A DNA stretch of 64,000 bases from Methylophilus medardensis (GTDB taxonomy: Bacteria; Pseudomonadota; Gammaproteobacteria; Burkholderiales; Methylophilaceae): assembly GCF_006363915.1 (NCBI RefSeq), contig NZ_CP040946.1; one strand, written 5' to 3'. The notes below the pieces were generated by a model. The model was not told where the DNA came from. It did no database searches and saw only the letters and a list, made by a program, of their open reading frames with translations. Positions 1-8,931 of the stretch are shown piece by piece. Both the position numbers and the translations under genes were made by a program. The first letter of the stretch is position 1. The number at the start of each line of letters is the position of its first letter.

Positions 1-23
1 GAACAGCAAGGATTATTTTAAAA

Positions 24-902
24 ATGTATTCAAAGATAACTTTAACTTTATTAGTTAATTTACTGATTTTAAATGAGTCTTTTGCAAAGGATTCCGCCTT
101 AGAATCTTGTGATGTTGCAATACAGCAGCGTCAATATGCACAGGCGATTCAAATCGCTGAACAGCATGCCGGCGAGGCTGCGTTCTGGCTTTGTAAAGGG
201 CGTGCGCAGTCTGCCCTCGCACAACATCCAGCGGCGCAAGCAAGCTTTCAGAAAGCGATTGACCTGAAGCCGCAAGGCCTTGAGCTAATCTCTGCGCATC
301 TATTGTTGGGCAACGCGCAGCTTGAAGGAAAATTGCATCGCGCAGCCCTAGAAAGTTACCAGCAAGCCGTCCATTTGAGTGAGCAGCAGAACATGCGTCG
401 TTATGCGCGCGTGGCGCACAATTTGATTGGTGAAGCTTACTTTGATATGGGCGAGCCTGCAGAGGCATTGAAAGCCTTTGAAACAGGTGAAAAGCTGGCG
501 ATGAATGATGATGAGCGCGCGGACAGTTACGTGCACGAGGCCACGGTTTACCAACAGTTGCAACAAGTGGATAAAGCCATTGAGTATCAGTTAAAAGGCG
601 TGATGATGCTTCGCAAGTCGGGTACGCCAGACCAGTATGCAGAGGCTAGCCTTCGGTTGGGTCAGTTGTTTTTTGCCAAGAAAGACTATGTGGGCGCTGA
701 CAAAACCTATCAACGCTTGATGGAATATGCCCACGACAATGGCGGCGATTTTTACGAGGCAAAAACAGCGATTTATTGGGCGGAATCTAAACGTGCACAA
801 GGCGACATGACGGCAGCTGCACAATTGCTTCAACAAGCCGAAACTATTGCCGCCAAACTGAATGATGCCGAGTTAAATGGGCTCTTAGCCAAAGCAAAAT
901 AA
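24..902 (+). CDS. Secreted TPR-repeat protein
   Basis: A 292-residue protein with an N-terminal hydrophobic stretch (about residues 4-22) ending in SFA before a charged mature part, consistent with a Sec signal peptide and periplasmic location. The remainder is alanine- and glutamine-rich helical repeats of TPR type; repeat-like blocks such as GEAYFDMGEPAEALKAFE and RLGQLFFAKKDYVGADKTY are visible. A purine-rich AAGGA lies about 10 bases upstream of the ATG. TPR proteins act as protein-protein interaction scaffolds; no partner can be named. It is followed by a perfect hairpin and then, after a gap, by msrP, so there is no strong operon evidence. Confidence 0.75.
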   Translation: MYSKITLTLLVNLLILNESFAKDSALESCDVAIQQRQYAQAIQIAEQHAGEAAFWLCKGRAQSALAQHPAAQASFQKAIDLKPQGLELISAHLLLGNAQLEGKLHRAALESYQQAVHLSEQQNMRRYARVAHNLIGEAYFDMGEPAEALKAFETGEKLAMNDDERADSYVHEATVYQQLQQVDKAIEYQLKGVMMLRKSGTPDQYAEASLRLGQLFFAKKDYVGADKTYQRLMEYAHDNGGDFYEAKTAIYWAESKRAQGDMTAAAQLLQQAETIAAKLNDAELNGLLAKAK

Positions 903-908
903 ACGCAT

Positions 909-928
909 GACCTGCTTTGCAGCAGGTC
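909..928 (+). terminator. Perfect hairpin after the TPR gene, weak terminator candidate
   Basis: An 8-bp perfect inverted repeat (gacctgct / agcaggtc) with a 4-base loop begins 6 bases after the stop codon. There is no T-tract after it, so it may be a transcript-stabilising hairpin rather than an intrinsic terminator. Confidence 0.35.
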
Positions 929-1149
929 TGCCAGCCCACACAGTTTGATCAAATACCAATAGCGTAGCAACGCATACGAAATTTCAGGCTGAACCGGGCT
1001 TGAGGCGGCCAACTTGAGAAGAATCCGTTGCCACAATGCCGCTATTTCACCCATTTTCAAAAGATTTACTTTTTGTGCGGAATCCGCTGTAAGGTTTGCC
1101 TGTCATACGCGACTAACGATGACACGCTATCATGCACACAGGAAATCTT

Positions 1150-2097
1150 ATGTTACTCGACAATAATAGACGCAATCCCAGCGGGATTTTACCCTCAGAA
1201 ATTACATCACAAGATTTATTTGAACAGCGTCGTACGGTGTTAAAAGCGGCCGGCGTTGCCGCGGCCAGCTTGTTGTTGCCCGCGCAAGCACATGCCGCAC
1301 AAACGCTAGACTTTCAAAAAACGGCTTACGGCAAAGACGAAAAGCTGACCAGTTATGAAGATGTGACCAGCTATAACAATTACTATGAATTTGGGACGGG
1401 TAAAGAGGACCCCGCGCGCGAGGCCGTACTATTTAAGCCGACCCCTTGGACGATTAAAATCGAGGGTGCTGTCAAACAGAACAAAACCATCAGTATTGAG
1501 CAGTTAATGAAACTCGCGCCGCTAGAAGAGCGTATTTACCGCATGCGTTGTGTCGAGGGTTGGTCCATGGTGATTCCATGGGTGGGCTTGCCGTTGAAGG
1601 CACTGGTGGACTGGGCGCAGCCCACTGGCAATGCTAAATACATCGAATTTGTGTCCTACAACGATCCACGTCATATGCCGGGTGCCCGAATACCGGTGCT
1701 TGATTGGCCGTATCTTGAGGGTTTACGCATGGATGAAGCCATGCAACCCCTGACCCTCTTGGCGGTGGGCTTATATGGCAAAGTACTGCCGAATCAGAAT
1801 GGGGCACCCGTGCGCTTGGTAGTGCCATGGAAATACGGATTTAAAGGCGCCAAAGCCATCAGCACCATTCGTTTTGTCGAACAGATGCCACGCACCTCAT
1901 GGATGAAAGCCAGCGCCCGTGAATATGGTTTTTATGCGAATGTGAATCCTGCGGTAGACCATCCGCGCTGGACGCAGTCCTCGGAGAAACGGATTGGCGC
2001 TGGGGTGTTTGCTGGCCGTATCAAAACGAAAATGTTTAATGGTTACGATGAAGTCGGGCAGTTATATGCCGGGATGGATTTGCAGAAAAATTTCTAA
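1150..2097 (+). CDS. msrP: Periplasmic methionine-sulfoxide reductase catalytic subunit MsrP
   Basis: Molybdopterin enzyme of the YedY/MsrP family that reduces oxidised methionines in periplasmic proteins. The start at 1150 is chosen over the in-frame ATG at 1132 because AGGAAA sits at 1140-1145. A twin-arginine signal is visible (RRTVLKAAG, Arg27-Arg28, then a hydrophobic AAAS stretch), so it is exported folded with its cofactor. Cys134 in the MRCVEGWSM motif is the expected molybdenum ligand. The conserved tail (YGFYANVNP, HPRWTQ) is present. Its 315-residue length is normal for the family. The gene is immediately followed by msrQ, the haem membrane partner that delivers electrons. Confidence 0.93.
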   Translation: MLLDNNRRNPSGILPSEITSQDLFEQRRTVLKAAGVAAASLLLPAQAHAAQTLDFQKTAYGKDEKLTSYEDVTSYNNYYEFGTGKEDPAREAVLFKPTPWTIKIEGAVKQNKTISIEQLMKLAPLEERIYRMRCVEGWSMVIPWVGLPLKALVDWAQPTGNAKYIEFVSYNDPRHMPGARIPVLDWPYLEGLRMDEAMQPLTLLAVGLYGKVLPNQNGAPVRLVVPWKYGFKGAKAISTIRFVEQMPRTSWMKASAREYGFYANVNPAVDHPRWTQSSEKRIGAGVFAGRIKTKMFNGYDEVGQLYAGMDLQKNF

Positions 2098-2098
2098 T

Positions 2099-2722
2099 AT
2101 GACGGTCTTGCAATGGGCCTCTGCGTGGTCCGCCAAACAATCGATCTATGCGCTGAAGTGTGTGATTTGGGTGGGCGCGTTGATCCCAATTTGTCGTTTG
2201 GTCTATTTGGGATTCAACGATGGGCTGGGCGCAAACCCAGTTGAATTTATTGAGCGTTCGACCGGTAGTTGGGCGTTGATCTTTTTATTGCTCTCTTTAG
2301 GTGTCACGCCCCTCAAACTATTGACTCAGCAGGCCTGGTTGATCGCCGTGCGCCGCTTGCTTGGTTTGTGGATGTTTGCCTATGCCGTGCTGCATGTCAC
2401 CAGCTATGTTTGGCTGGACTATCAATTTGACTGGTTAGACATCGTCAAAGACATCGTCAAGCACCCCTATGTGCTCGTAGGTGCGGCGGCTTTGCTATTA
2501 ACGCTGCCATTGGCTGCGACCTCCAACCAGCGTGCCATTCGGGCGCTCAAGCAACGTTGGAAACGGTTGCACAAGATCGTTTATGTTATTGGCATATTGG
2601 CGCTGTTGCATTTTTGGTGGCTGGTAAAAAAAGATGTCACGGAGCCTGTCATTTATAGTGTGGTGTTCGCCATGCTCATCGCGTTGCGCTGGTTACCGCT
2701 AACCAAAAAAACAAGCAAATAA
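2099..2722 (+). CDS. msrQ: Haem-binding membrane subunit MsrQ
   Basis: Membrane partner of MsrP (YedZ family, ferric-reductase-like transmembrane domain) that passes quinone-derived electrons to the periplasmic catalytic subunit. The protein has about six hydrophobic segments, with haem-ligand-type histidines in LHVTSYVWLD and LHKIVYVIGI/LLHFWW. The start at 2099, one base after the msrP stop, is preferred to the upstream in-frame ATG at 1994 inside msrP because it gives the normal N-terminus and a 207-residue length. The one-base spacing implies translational coupling with msrP. Confidence 0.9.
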   Translation: MTVLQWASAWSAKQSIYALKCVIWVGALIPICRLVYLGFNDGLGANPVEFIERSTGSWALIFLLLSLGVTPLKLLTQQAWLIAVRRLLGLWMFAYAVLHVTSYVWLDYQFDWLDIVKDIVKHPYVLVGAAALLLTLPLAATSNQRAIRALKQRWKRLHKIVYVIGILALLHFWWLVKKDVTEPVIYSVVFAMLIALRWLPLTKKTSK

Positions 2723-2759
2723 CCCCGTGTGTAAGGAATGCTGCGCTCGTTAGACTAAG

Positions 2760-2792
2760 GGAGACAACCATCATCCAGAAAAGGTCGTCTCT
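2760..2792 (+). repeat. Inverted repeat abutting the DoxX start codon
   Basis: The arms gagacaacc (2761-2769) and ggtcgtctc (2783-2791) pair with one mismatch around a 13-base loop, ending three bases before the ATG at 2794. The usual ribosome-binding position is thus inside the hairpin and no clear Shine-Dalgarno sequence is seen. It could be an operator or a translation-control hairpin; function unproven. Confidence 0.4.
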
Positions 2793-2793
2793 C

Positions 2794-3306
2794 ATGTTTC
2801 AGCACTTTGCTCGTTTTTATCAGTCGCTCGTCACCTCCCTTAATGATCTCAACACCTGGCTGCCCAGCCTCTTGCTAAGGCTGGTGTTAGCGTGGGAATT
2901 TGGCGAAGCCGGATGGGCCAAACTGCATGGTCAAAACTGGTTTGCCGAAGTACAGTTTCCGTTTCCATTTAATTTATTGCCAGCATCCCTCAACTGGAAC
3001 ATCGCAATGACGTTTGAGCTTGTCGGCGCGGCGGCTTTGATATTGGGTGTGTTTACGCGCTTTTTTAGTCTCAGTTTGATCGTCATCACGCTGGTAGCCA
3101 TCGCAAGCGTACATTGGCCAGAGCATTGGCGGACTGTCGGCGATATTCTGATCGGTTATCGATTCGAGGATACGGAGGGGGATGGCTTTGGCAATTATAA
3201 ATTGCCGCTCTTGTATTTGTTGATGCTGCTACCTCTAGTCACGCAAGGGGCGGGCAAATGCAGCGTTGACCGATTATTGTCACATATGTGTGACGCTCGG
3301 CGGTGA
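2794..3306 (+). CDS. DoxX family membrane protein
   Basis: A 170-residue inner-membrane protein with four hydrophobic segments. The DoxX-type features are RLVLAWEFGEAGWAKL near the N-terminus, the FELVGAAALILGVFTRF helix and the closing LLYLLMLLPLVTQG helix. DoxX-family proteins are associated with redox stress and quinone or thiosulfate chemistry, but the physiological substrate is rarely known. The position after msrPQ suggests an envelope-redox context, although an inverted repeat and 71 bp separate them. Confidence 0.75.
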   Translation: MFQHFARFYQSLVTSLNDLNTWLPSLLLRLVLAWEFGEAGWAKLHGQNWFAEVQFPFPFNLLPASLNWNIAMTFELVGAAALILGVFTRFFSLSLIVITLVAIASVHWPEHWRTVGDILIGYRFEDTEGDGFGNYKLPLLYLLMLLPLVTQGAGKCSVDRLLSHMCDARR

Positions 3307-3512
3307 GGATTCAAAATCTCCGCACATAACCATCAATTTGTCTTGACATCAATTTGCTTTTTGACACATCATCGTAGGCACATAAGGGAATCGTCAGGCT
3401 CGATTGACGCCCAATTAAAATTCTTCGGGGGTGTGACATCTTAACAACCGACGGGCAGAGGGTGCCCAAGGGTCGGCAGTTAGATTTTGCACTGCGGTTG
3501 TGAAAGTATGCG

Positions 3513-5786
3513 ATGTCTATAGTAAATCTCGTGCCAAGTGCAGTAGCGTTGGCAGATGTTGTTTCGAGAATGTCATTGGATGTGAGTGTTTCATCGGGCT
3601 TAAACACTTCATTCGATCATTGGCGTTCTTTGGTCGATCATTCTAGTTTTTATATGGCGGTCGAAACTGATCGCCATGGCCATTGCCTGTCGATATTAGC
3701 TAGCCATACAGTCGTGCCAGCGAATGATTATTGGACAGTGTTGCCACTGGTTGTCCACGACTCATTCAAAGCAATATTGGCGCAGCCTGCGCCTGACATT
3801 CATCAACGCACGATACAGATCGCTTACCATGACAGCCAACAACGCTGGCTAGAGTGCAACGTCCATTATTTCAACACCCCAACAAACGAACCTCGTTGCT
3901 TGCTACTGGTGCGTGAGACGACCAATGAGCACCAAGCGGTCTTGGCGTTTCAACAAGAAAAGTTAGGTGCCATCGCCTATGAGCGTTTCAAGTTTTCGAT
4001 TCTTGAACTGGTGTTGAAAGAACAGGATCCGCTCAGGATTTTAGAAAAAATTGTGCGTGATATTGAGGCGATGCATCGCGATGTCTACTGTGCGATGGTG
4101 CTCACGCAAAACTTGGGTAAGTTGGTGCAGACTGTGATCGCACCCTCACTCCCCCCCGCATTACTGCAAACATTGCGTCACTTGCAACTCGAGGCAGGTA
4201 ACGGATCACTTGCGACTTCCATTGTCATGAAACAACGGGTGATTGTTGAAAATGTCATGACGCATCCGTATTGGGTAAATCACCGCGAGGCGGCTTTGGC
4301 GGCTGGGGTTGAGGCCGGTTGGTCAGAGCCAATTTTAAATGCCGATGGTGACGCACTGGGTGCGTTTGCCATCTATTATCGCCATGCGCAAACACCCAGT
4401 GCGCTTGAACAGTCGATGATTGCGCAAGCGACCAAGTTAATGAGCATTGTCGTCGATCGCCATTTATCCCAAGAATCTATCCAAAGCTTGGCTTATCTCG
4501 AGCCAGTCACTGGCTTACCGAATCGCAAGCGTGTGTATGAGGTGCTGCATGCCTTCAATGCACAGCCAAAAACTAGCGATGCTTGGGGCGTGATCTATCT
4601 CGATTTGGATCATTTTAAATGGATCAATGAAGCGCATGGGCACGACATAGGCAATGCCCTATTAAAGCAGGTCGCTGAGCGTCTGCAAAAAGTGGCTGGC
4701 GCACATTTTATTGCTTGCATGGGCGGTGATGAGTTTACTGTGGTGATGACAGACTTATCGTCACAACCGGATAAAGCGCTGTTGCAGCTGTGGACCATGC
4801 AGCGCAAGCTGCAAAAAATATTTGATCGACCGTTTAAAATCAGCGGTCAGAAATTAACCATCACTGCCAGCATGGGCTTATGCAGTTTGCATGAGGCTGC
4901 GTTGGCCGATGCCGACTATGTGAAAGCGGCGGACATCGCCATGCATAAAGCCAAGCAATCAGGGCGGAATCAGGCTTGCGTGTATGAGCCAGGCATGCAA
5001 ACTGAAATTGCGACACAAGTGATGCTTGAGACCGAACTGCGCGAGGCCATTGCACTGCAACAGTTTCGTTTACATTATCAAGTGCAGGTCGATCACACGG
5101 GGCGCCCATTTGGTGCAGAGGTGCTATTGAGATGGCATCATCCGCAGCGCGGCCTGATTTCACCCTTGCAATTTATTGCGGTGGCTGAAAGCAGTGGGCT
5201 GATCATCGACATTGGCATGTGGGTGCTCGATCAGGCTTGTGCGCAAATTGCGGTATGGCAGGGCGCGTTAAAAACCCGTGAGCTGAGCTTATCGGTCAAT
5301 ATTAGCGCGCGGCAATTTAGTCAGACTAATTTTGTGTCTATGATTAAATCGTGTATTCAACGCCATCAGATCAACCCCAATGCCCTCCGCTTGGAGCTGA
5401 CCGAAAGCGTATTGCTAGAAAATGTCGATGATGCAGTACGTATCATGGCTGAGCTCAGTCAGCTGGGTATCCAGTTCTCGCTAGATGACTTTGGCACGGG
5501 CTACTCCTCACTGCAGTATTTGAAAAAACTACCGCTGTATCAACTCAAGATTGATCGATCATTTGTGCATGACCTCGTCACGGATAGTCATGACCGTACC
5601 ATTGTGCGAACCATTATTGCCATGGCACAGAGTATGTATTTGAGTGTGATTGCCGAGGGGGTTGAAACGCAGGCGCAGATGGAGCTGTTATTGAATAATG
5701 GCTGTCGCCGTTATCAAGGGTTTTTGTTTGGTCAACCGATGCCTATCGAGCAATTTAACGATTGCTTGCAGCAGGTATTGGTGTAG
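3513..5786 (+). CDS. GAF-GGDEF-EAL c-di-GMP signalling protein
   Basis: A 757-residue cytoplasmic protein. An N-terminal PAS-like region (about 30-160) is followed by a GAF-like sensor (about 165-320), a GGDEF domain (about 330-495) and an EAL domain (about 510-755). The diguanylate-cyclase signature GGDEF is intact near residue 404. In the phosphodiesterase domain the EAL signature reads EVL, keeping the metal-binding Glu, and the DDFGTGYSSL and AEGVET motifs are intact, so phosphodiesterase activity is plausible. Both activities may coexist or one may be regulatory. It runs convergently into motD, with a 32-bp overlap of the two 3' ends. Its place beside the flagellar operon fits motility-sessility control. 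Confidence 0.9.
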   Translation: MSIVNLVPSAVALADVVSRMSLDVSVSSGLNTSFDHWRSLVDHSSFYMAVETDRHGHCLSILASHTVVPANDYWTVLPLVVHDSFKAILAQPAPDIHQRTIQIAYHDSQQRWLECNVHYFNTPTNEPRCLLLVRETTNEHQAVLAFQQEKLGAIAYERFKFSILELVLKEQDPLRILEKIVRDIEAMHRDVYCAMVLTQNLGKLVQTVIAPSLPPALLQTLRHLQLEAGNGSLATSIVMKQRVIVENVMTHPYWVNHREAALAAGVEAGWSEPILNADGDALGAFAIYYRHAQTPSALEQSMIAQATKLMSIVVDRHLSQESIQSLAYLEPVTGLPNRKRVYEVLHAFNAQPKTSDAWGVIYLDLDHFKWINEAHGHDIGNALLKQVAERLQKVAGAHFIACMGGDEFTVVMTDLSSQPDKALLQLWTMQRKLQKIFDRPFKISGQKLTITASMGLCSLHEAALADADYVKAADIAMHKAKQSGRNQACVYEPGMQTEIATQVMLETELREAIALQQFRLHYQVQVDHTGRPFGAEVLLRWHHPQRGLISPLQFIAVAESSGLIIDIGMWVLDQACAQIAVWQGALKTRELSLSVNISARQFSQTNFVSMIKSCIQRHQINPNALRLELTESVLLENVDDAVRIMAELSQLGIQFSLDDFGTGYSSLQYLKKLPLYQLKIDRSFVHDLVTDSHDRTIVRTIIAMAQSMYLSVIAEGVETQAQMELLLNNGCRRYQGFLFGQPMPIEQFNDCLQQVLV

Positions 5787-6636
5787 CGGATTTGACGGGC
5801 GCGGCTGGTAAGGGTGCCGGTGTTTCCACTGCTTCGATCGCTAGTTCCTGCCGATTAGCCACACGACTGGCTTGTTGCATACTGCTCTCTGCGGTCAATA
5901 TCCGAACAGTCACACGCGAGTTAAGCCGTTGCGCTAAGCTGTTATCACTGCTTGAAACCGGCTTGGTGTCAGCCATGCCAATCGCAATCAGCTGTTTGCT
6001 GGCGAGCCCATTGCTGATCAGTGAGGCGGTTATTTGAGCTGCTTGCGCGGCGGTGAGCGCCCAGCGTTTGCGCTCAGCATCCGCTTGCTCATTAAATAAT
6101 TGTTTATCACTGTGTCCCTCGATTTGGATGCTCCGGTATTCATTTTTGAGTAGATCACTTAATGCATTGATGACGGGCGACGCTTGTGGGGTATAGCTAC
6201 TCTGGTCTTGATTAAACAACAGACTGTTTTCGATATCGACCTCAATGCCCAGCTCAGACTGGTACACCGTGATGTTTTTTTGCTCAATCCATGGCGTAAG
6301 CGCCTGTGCAATACGCTGGCCGATCGCACGCACTTTTTCTTGATCGCGCAGTTTTTTTTCTTGATACAAATAGCTCAAGGGTAACGGTTTGAGCACTGAA
6401 CTCTGGTTTTGCAAGGTGGCTTGTGTTTGTGCCTCTGGGGCCTCTGTCTGGCCGGGTTTGCCTTGAAAAGCGGTCACCACAGCGCTAGAAAGCGCGCGGT
6501 ATTTATTGAGATTAATGGTCGAGGTGGCGTACATCACCACAAAAAAGGCAAACAATAAGGTAATAAAGTCGGCGTAAGAAATGAGCCAGCGGTCATGGCT
6601 CTCATCGTCTTCATCCAGGATACGGCGGCGATACAT
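5755..6636 (-). CDS. motD: Flagellar stator protein MotD (MotB family)
   Basis: A 293-residue MotB-family stator subunit. A short basic and acidic cytoplasmic N-terminus is followed by a single transmembrane helix containing the proton-binding aspartate (WLISYADFITLLFAFF), then a plug or linker region and an OmpA-like peptidoglycan-binding domain (IEGHSDKQL; NSRVTVRI). It overlaps the motC stop codon by one base (TAATG), so the pair is translationally coupled. The operon position after fliA matches the motC-motD pair of Pseudomonas rather than E. coli motA-motB; a second stator pair lies at 18480-20315. Confidence 0.9.
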   Translation of the reverse strand: MYRRRILDEDDESHDRWLISYADFITLLFAFFVVMYATSTINLNKYRALSSAVVTAFQGKPGQTEAPEAQTQATLQNQSSVLKPLPLSYLYQEKKLRDQEKVRAIGQRIAQALTPWIEQKNITVYQSELGIEVDIENSLLFNQDQSSYTPQASPVINALSDLLKNEYRSIQIEGHSDKQLFNEQADAERKRWALTAAQAAQITASLISNGLASKQLIAIGMADTKPVSSSDNSLAQRLNSRVTVRILTAESSMQQASRVANRQELAIEAVETPAPLPAAPVKSATPIPAASNR

Positions 6637-7388
6637 TAAGATTCCCGCAGATGCAGATAGGCCTCAAGCCGCTCACTGACCAGTTTAGGATTGTCACCGC
6701 GCGCAATGGATACCCAGGCGTTAAGTAACATTTCGCGTCTGGACATTTCGTGTTGCACATGGCCTTTTAATTTGTTTGAGATGGGCAAAAACACCAAGTT
6801 GGCTAACGCCACGCCATAAATAGTGGCTACAAATGCAACCGCAATTCCGCTACCAATTTTTGCGGGGTCAGACAGGTTTTCCATCACATGAATCAAGCCC
6901 AATACTGCGCCTAAAATACCCACGGTAGGGGCATAGCCGCCGGCTGCTGACCATATTTTAGCAGCCTCGCGCTCTTGTAGTTCGTAGTAATACATATCAA
7001 TCGCACACACTTCGCGAATGCGGTCTGCAGGTGTGCCGTCTACCAGCAGCTGTAGGCCTTTGCGCACAAACGGGTCTTGCTCTCGCTTGATATAGCTTTC
7101 TAAAGACAACACGCTTTCTTTGCGCGCTTGTTGGCTCCATTGATTAATTTTAATCGCGAGTTTTTTTCGGTCGTCATGTGGATGCACGAACACCAGACGC
7201 AACATGCGCAGGCCGCGCATGAATAATTTGAATTCGGTTTGCAACAGAACAGCGCCAGTCGTGCCGAGGATGACCACCGCAAACGCGGCGGGTTGCATCA
7301 AAGAATTAAGGTGACCGCCATCAATGACTTGCCCAAACACCAAACCGGCGAGGGCAATCACAAGCCCGGCGATACTTCCCCAATCCAT
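6636..7388 (-). CDS. motC: Flagellar stator protein MotC (MotA family)
   Basis: A 250-residue MotA/PomA-type stator channel subunit with four hydrophobic segments (residues about 5-22, 33-50, 145-170 and 178-200) and a charged cytoplasmic loop between helices 2 and 3 that contacts the rotor. The conserved proline-bearing helix 3 segment AAGGYAPTVGILGAVLGLIHVM is recognisable. It overlaps fliA upstream and motD downstream by single-base TAATG junctions. The short PomA-like size separates it from the 286-residue MotA later in the window. Confidence 0.9.
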   Translation of the reverse strand: MDWGSIAGLVIALAGLVFGQVIDGGHLNSLMQPAAFAVVILGTTGAVLLQTEFKLFMRGLRMLRLVFVHPHDDRKKLAIKINQWSQQARKESVLSLESYIKREQDPFVRKGLQLLVDGTPADRIREVCAIDMYYYELQEREAAKIWSAAGGYAPTVGILGAVLGLIHVMENLSDPAKIGSGIAVAFVATIYGVALANLVFLPISNKLKGHVQHEMSRREMLLNAWVSIARGDNPKLVSERLEAYLHLRES

Positions 7389-8122
7389 TAAGCCACTCCG
7401 GTCCAGGATTTATCCCGCATAGACGCCCGTAAACGCGCGACCGCTTGGCTATGCAATTGGCAAACACGTGATTCTGACACGCTCATGATGGCGCCGATTT
7501 CCTTGAGATTTAACTCTTGCTCGTAATACAAGCCCATCAACAATTTTTCGCGTTCCGGCAAATGATCAATAGAATCAATCAGGGCTTCGCGGAAATCGCT
7601 TTCCAGCAAGGATTTGACCGGATCATTGTTGTCATCATCCACGTAACGATCCAGAAAGTGCTCACCGCCATCGTCATCTTGAAAGTCTTCGTAGTAAATC
7701 AACTGATGGCCCTGGCAATCGCTCAACACATCGTAGTAGTCCTCAAGGCTGAAGTTCATGTGTTTGGCGATTTCAGACTCGGTAGGCGGGCGGCTGAGTT
7801 TTTGTTCGAGTTGTTGTACGGCAACCTCAATATCGCGCATGTTTTTGCGGATGCCACGTGGTAACCAATCCGCACCACGCAGTTCATCGAGCATCGCGCC
7901 GCGCACTCGCTGTGAGGCATAGGTTTCAAACTGCGCCCCATGCGTATCTTCATACCGCTGGATCGCATCCATCAAACCGATCATCCCAGCTTGTATCAAA
8001 TCGTCCAACTCAACACAGGAGGGCAACTTTGCTTTTAAGTGATAAGCCATTTTTTTGACCAGGCCGCTATGCTGTTTAAGCATCTGATCTGTATTTTGAG
8101 TTTTGCCTTTAGCGGTATACAT
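7388..8122 (-). CDS. fliA: RNA polymerase sigma-28 factor FliA
   Basis: Sigma-70-family factor of the flagellar FliA group, 244 residues. Region 2 (LDDLIQAGMIGLMDAIQRYE, FETYASQRVRGAMLDELR) and region 4 helix-turn-helix (LNLKEIGAIMSVSESRVCQL) are intact. It directs RNA polymerase to late flagellar, motility and chemotaxis promoters and is normally held by the anti-sigma factor FlgM, which is not in this window. It lies 17 bp after flhG and is coupled to motC by TAATG, placing late-stator and sigma-factor synthesis in the same transcript as the export-gate genes. Confidence 0.95.
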   Translation of the reverse strand: MYTAKGKTQNTDQMLKQHSGLVKKMAYHLKAKLPSCVELDDLIQAGMIGLMDAIQRYEDTHGAQFETYASQRVRGAMLDELRGADWLPRGIRKNMRDIEVAVQQLEQKLSRPPTESEIAKHMNFSLEDYYDVLSDCQGHQLIYYEDFQDDDGGEHFLDRYVDDDNNDPVKSLLESDFREALIDSIDHLPEREKLLMGLYYEQELNLKEIGAIMSVSESRVCQLHSQAVARLRASMRDKSWTGVA

Positions 8123-8139
8123 GTTTTTCCTCTTTAACT

Positions 8140-8931
8140 TTAGGCAACAGCCAGGGATGGCGCGGTGGTCCGTTGTTTTTCGAGACGATGTGCCACGGAT
8201 TTAAATGCCATTGCTGTTTGCTGCTGTTTGACCGCTTCAGGCTGGGTACGAGCGTGCTTAACCGACGTTGGCACGGGTTCGTCTGCCGGGATGGCGCCAA
8301 GAAAATCCAGCGAAACACCTAAAAACTGCTTGCAGACCTGATTGAGACGCATAAAGTATTGTTGTCCTTGATCAGGCGTTGACCCAGTGACAACGACGCT
8401 CAATGGGATCTGACCATGCTGTTGGCTAATGTGCTTGATCGTCGCATAGGCGTCCTTGATCGCATTGTCGCTTCTGTCTAATTGAATGACGAGCTCATGC
8501 GTGGCCATCAATGGCAGCATTAGGCGGTGATCTTGGGTATTCAGTTGAGCTTCAATCATGACGGTGTCGTAGTCATAGGCTAGTTGATTGACTATACCGT
8601 CTAGCTGCGCACTTATATCTTGAGATAAGGGCAAGGTTAACGGGTCATTTTCGGTTAAACAGGTCAGGTCATAACCTTGCGGGTGCTTGTGAATTCCGCG
8701 TTTTAATGTGCCACTTTTGGCTGCAATTGTCGCCAGTGAATGGGGGACGACGGGGACGCGGTTTGCATGCACCAACAGCAGTCGGTGTTCAGGCACCAGC
8801 ATACTCATGCTAAGTTGATGCATCCAGGCGGTCGCAGGGCGACCGTTAGCACCAATCACGCTGATGATGCGTGCGGAGGATTTGGCCATGATGCGACGCA
8901 GGCCATCGGCTTGGTCGCGATAGTTAAACAT
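8140..8931 (-). CDS. flhG: Degenerate FlhG/FleN-like MinD-family protein
   Basis: Identified by position between flhF and fliA and by the FlhG N-terminal signature QADGLRRIM. FlhG/FleN is a MinD-type ATPase that limits flagellar number with FlhF. Here the deviant Walker A (usual form KGGVGKT) is replaced by GANGRPATAW (about residues 28-37), with no lysine pair or GKT, and the downstream acidic ATPase positions are also not conserved (LLLVHANRV, VMIEAQLN). The fold length (263 residues) and a C-terminal HARTQPEAVKQQQ tail are kept. ATP hydrolysis therefore looks lost, leaving a possible FlhF-binding or scaffold role. The reading frame is open and it overlaps flhF by 8 bases. Confidence 0.75.
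   Translation of the reverse strand: MFNYRDQADGLRRIMAKSSARIISVIGANGRPATAWMHQLSMSMLVPEHRLLLVHANRVPVVPHSLATIAAKSGTLKRGIHKHPQGYDLTCLTENDPLTLPLSQDISAQLDGIVNQLAYDYDTVMIEAQLNTQDHRLMLPLMATHELVIQLDRSDNAIKDAYATIKHISQQHGQIPLSVVVTGSTPDQGQQYFMRLNQVCKQFLGVSLDFLGAIPADEPVPTSVKHARTQPEAVKQQQTAMAFKSVAHRLEKQRTTAPSLAVA

Noticed and set aside
830..1060. A 76-codon minus-strand frame after the TPR gene with plausible codon use
   Set aside because: It overlaps about 70 bp of the TPR gene and has no recognised family; its ribosome site is not convincing.
3311..3607. A 98-codon minus-strand frame upstream of the GAF-GGDEF-EAL gene
   Set aside because: It overlaps the true start of that gene and has no family resemblance.
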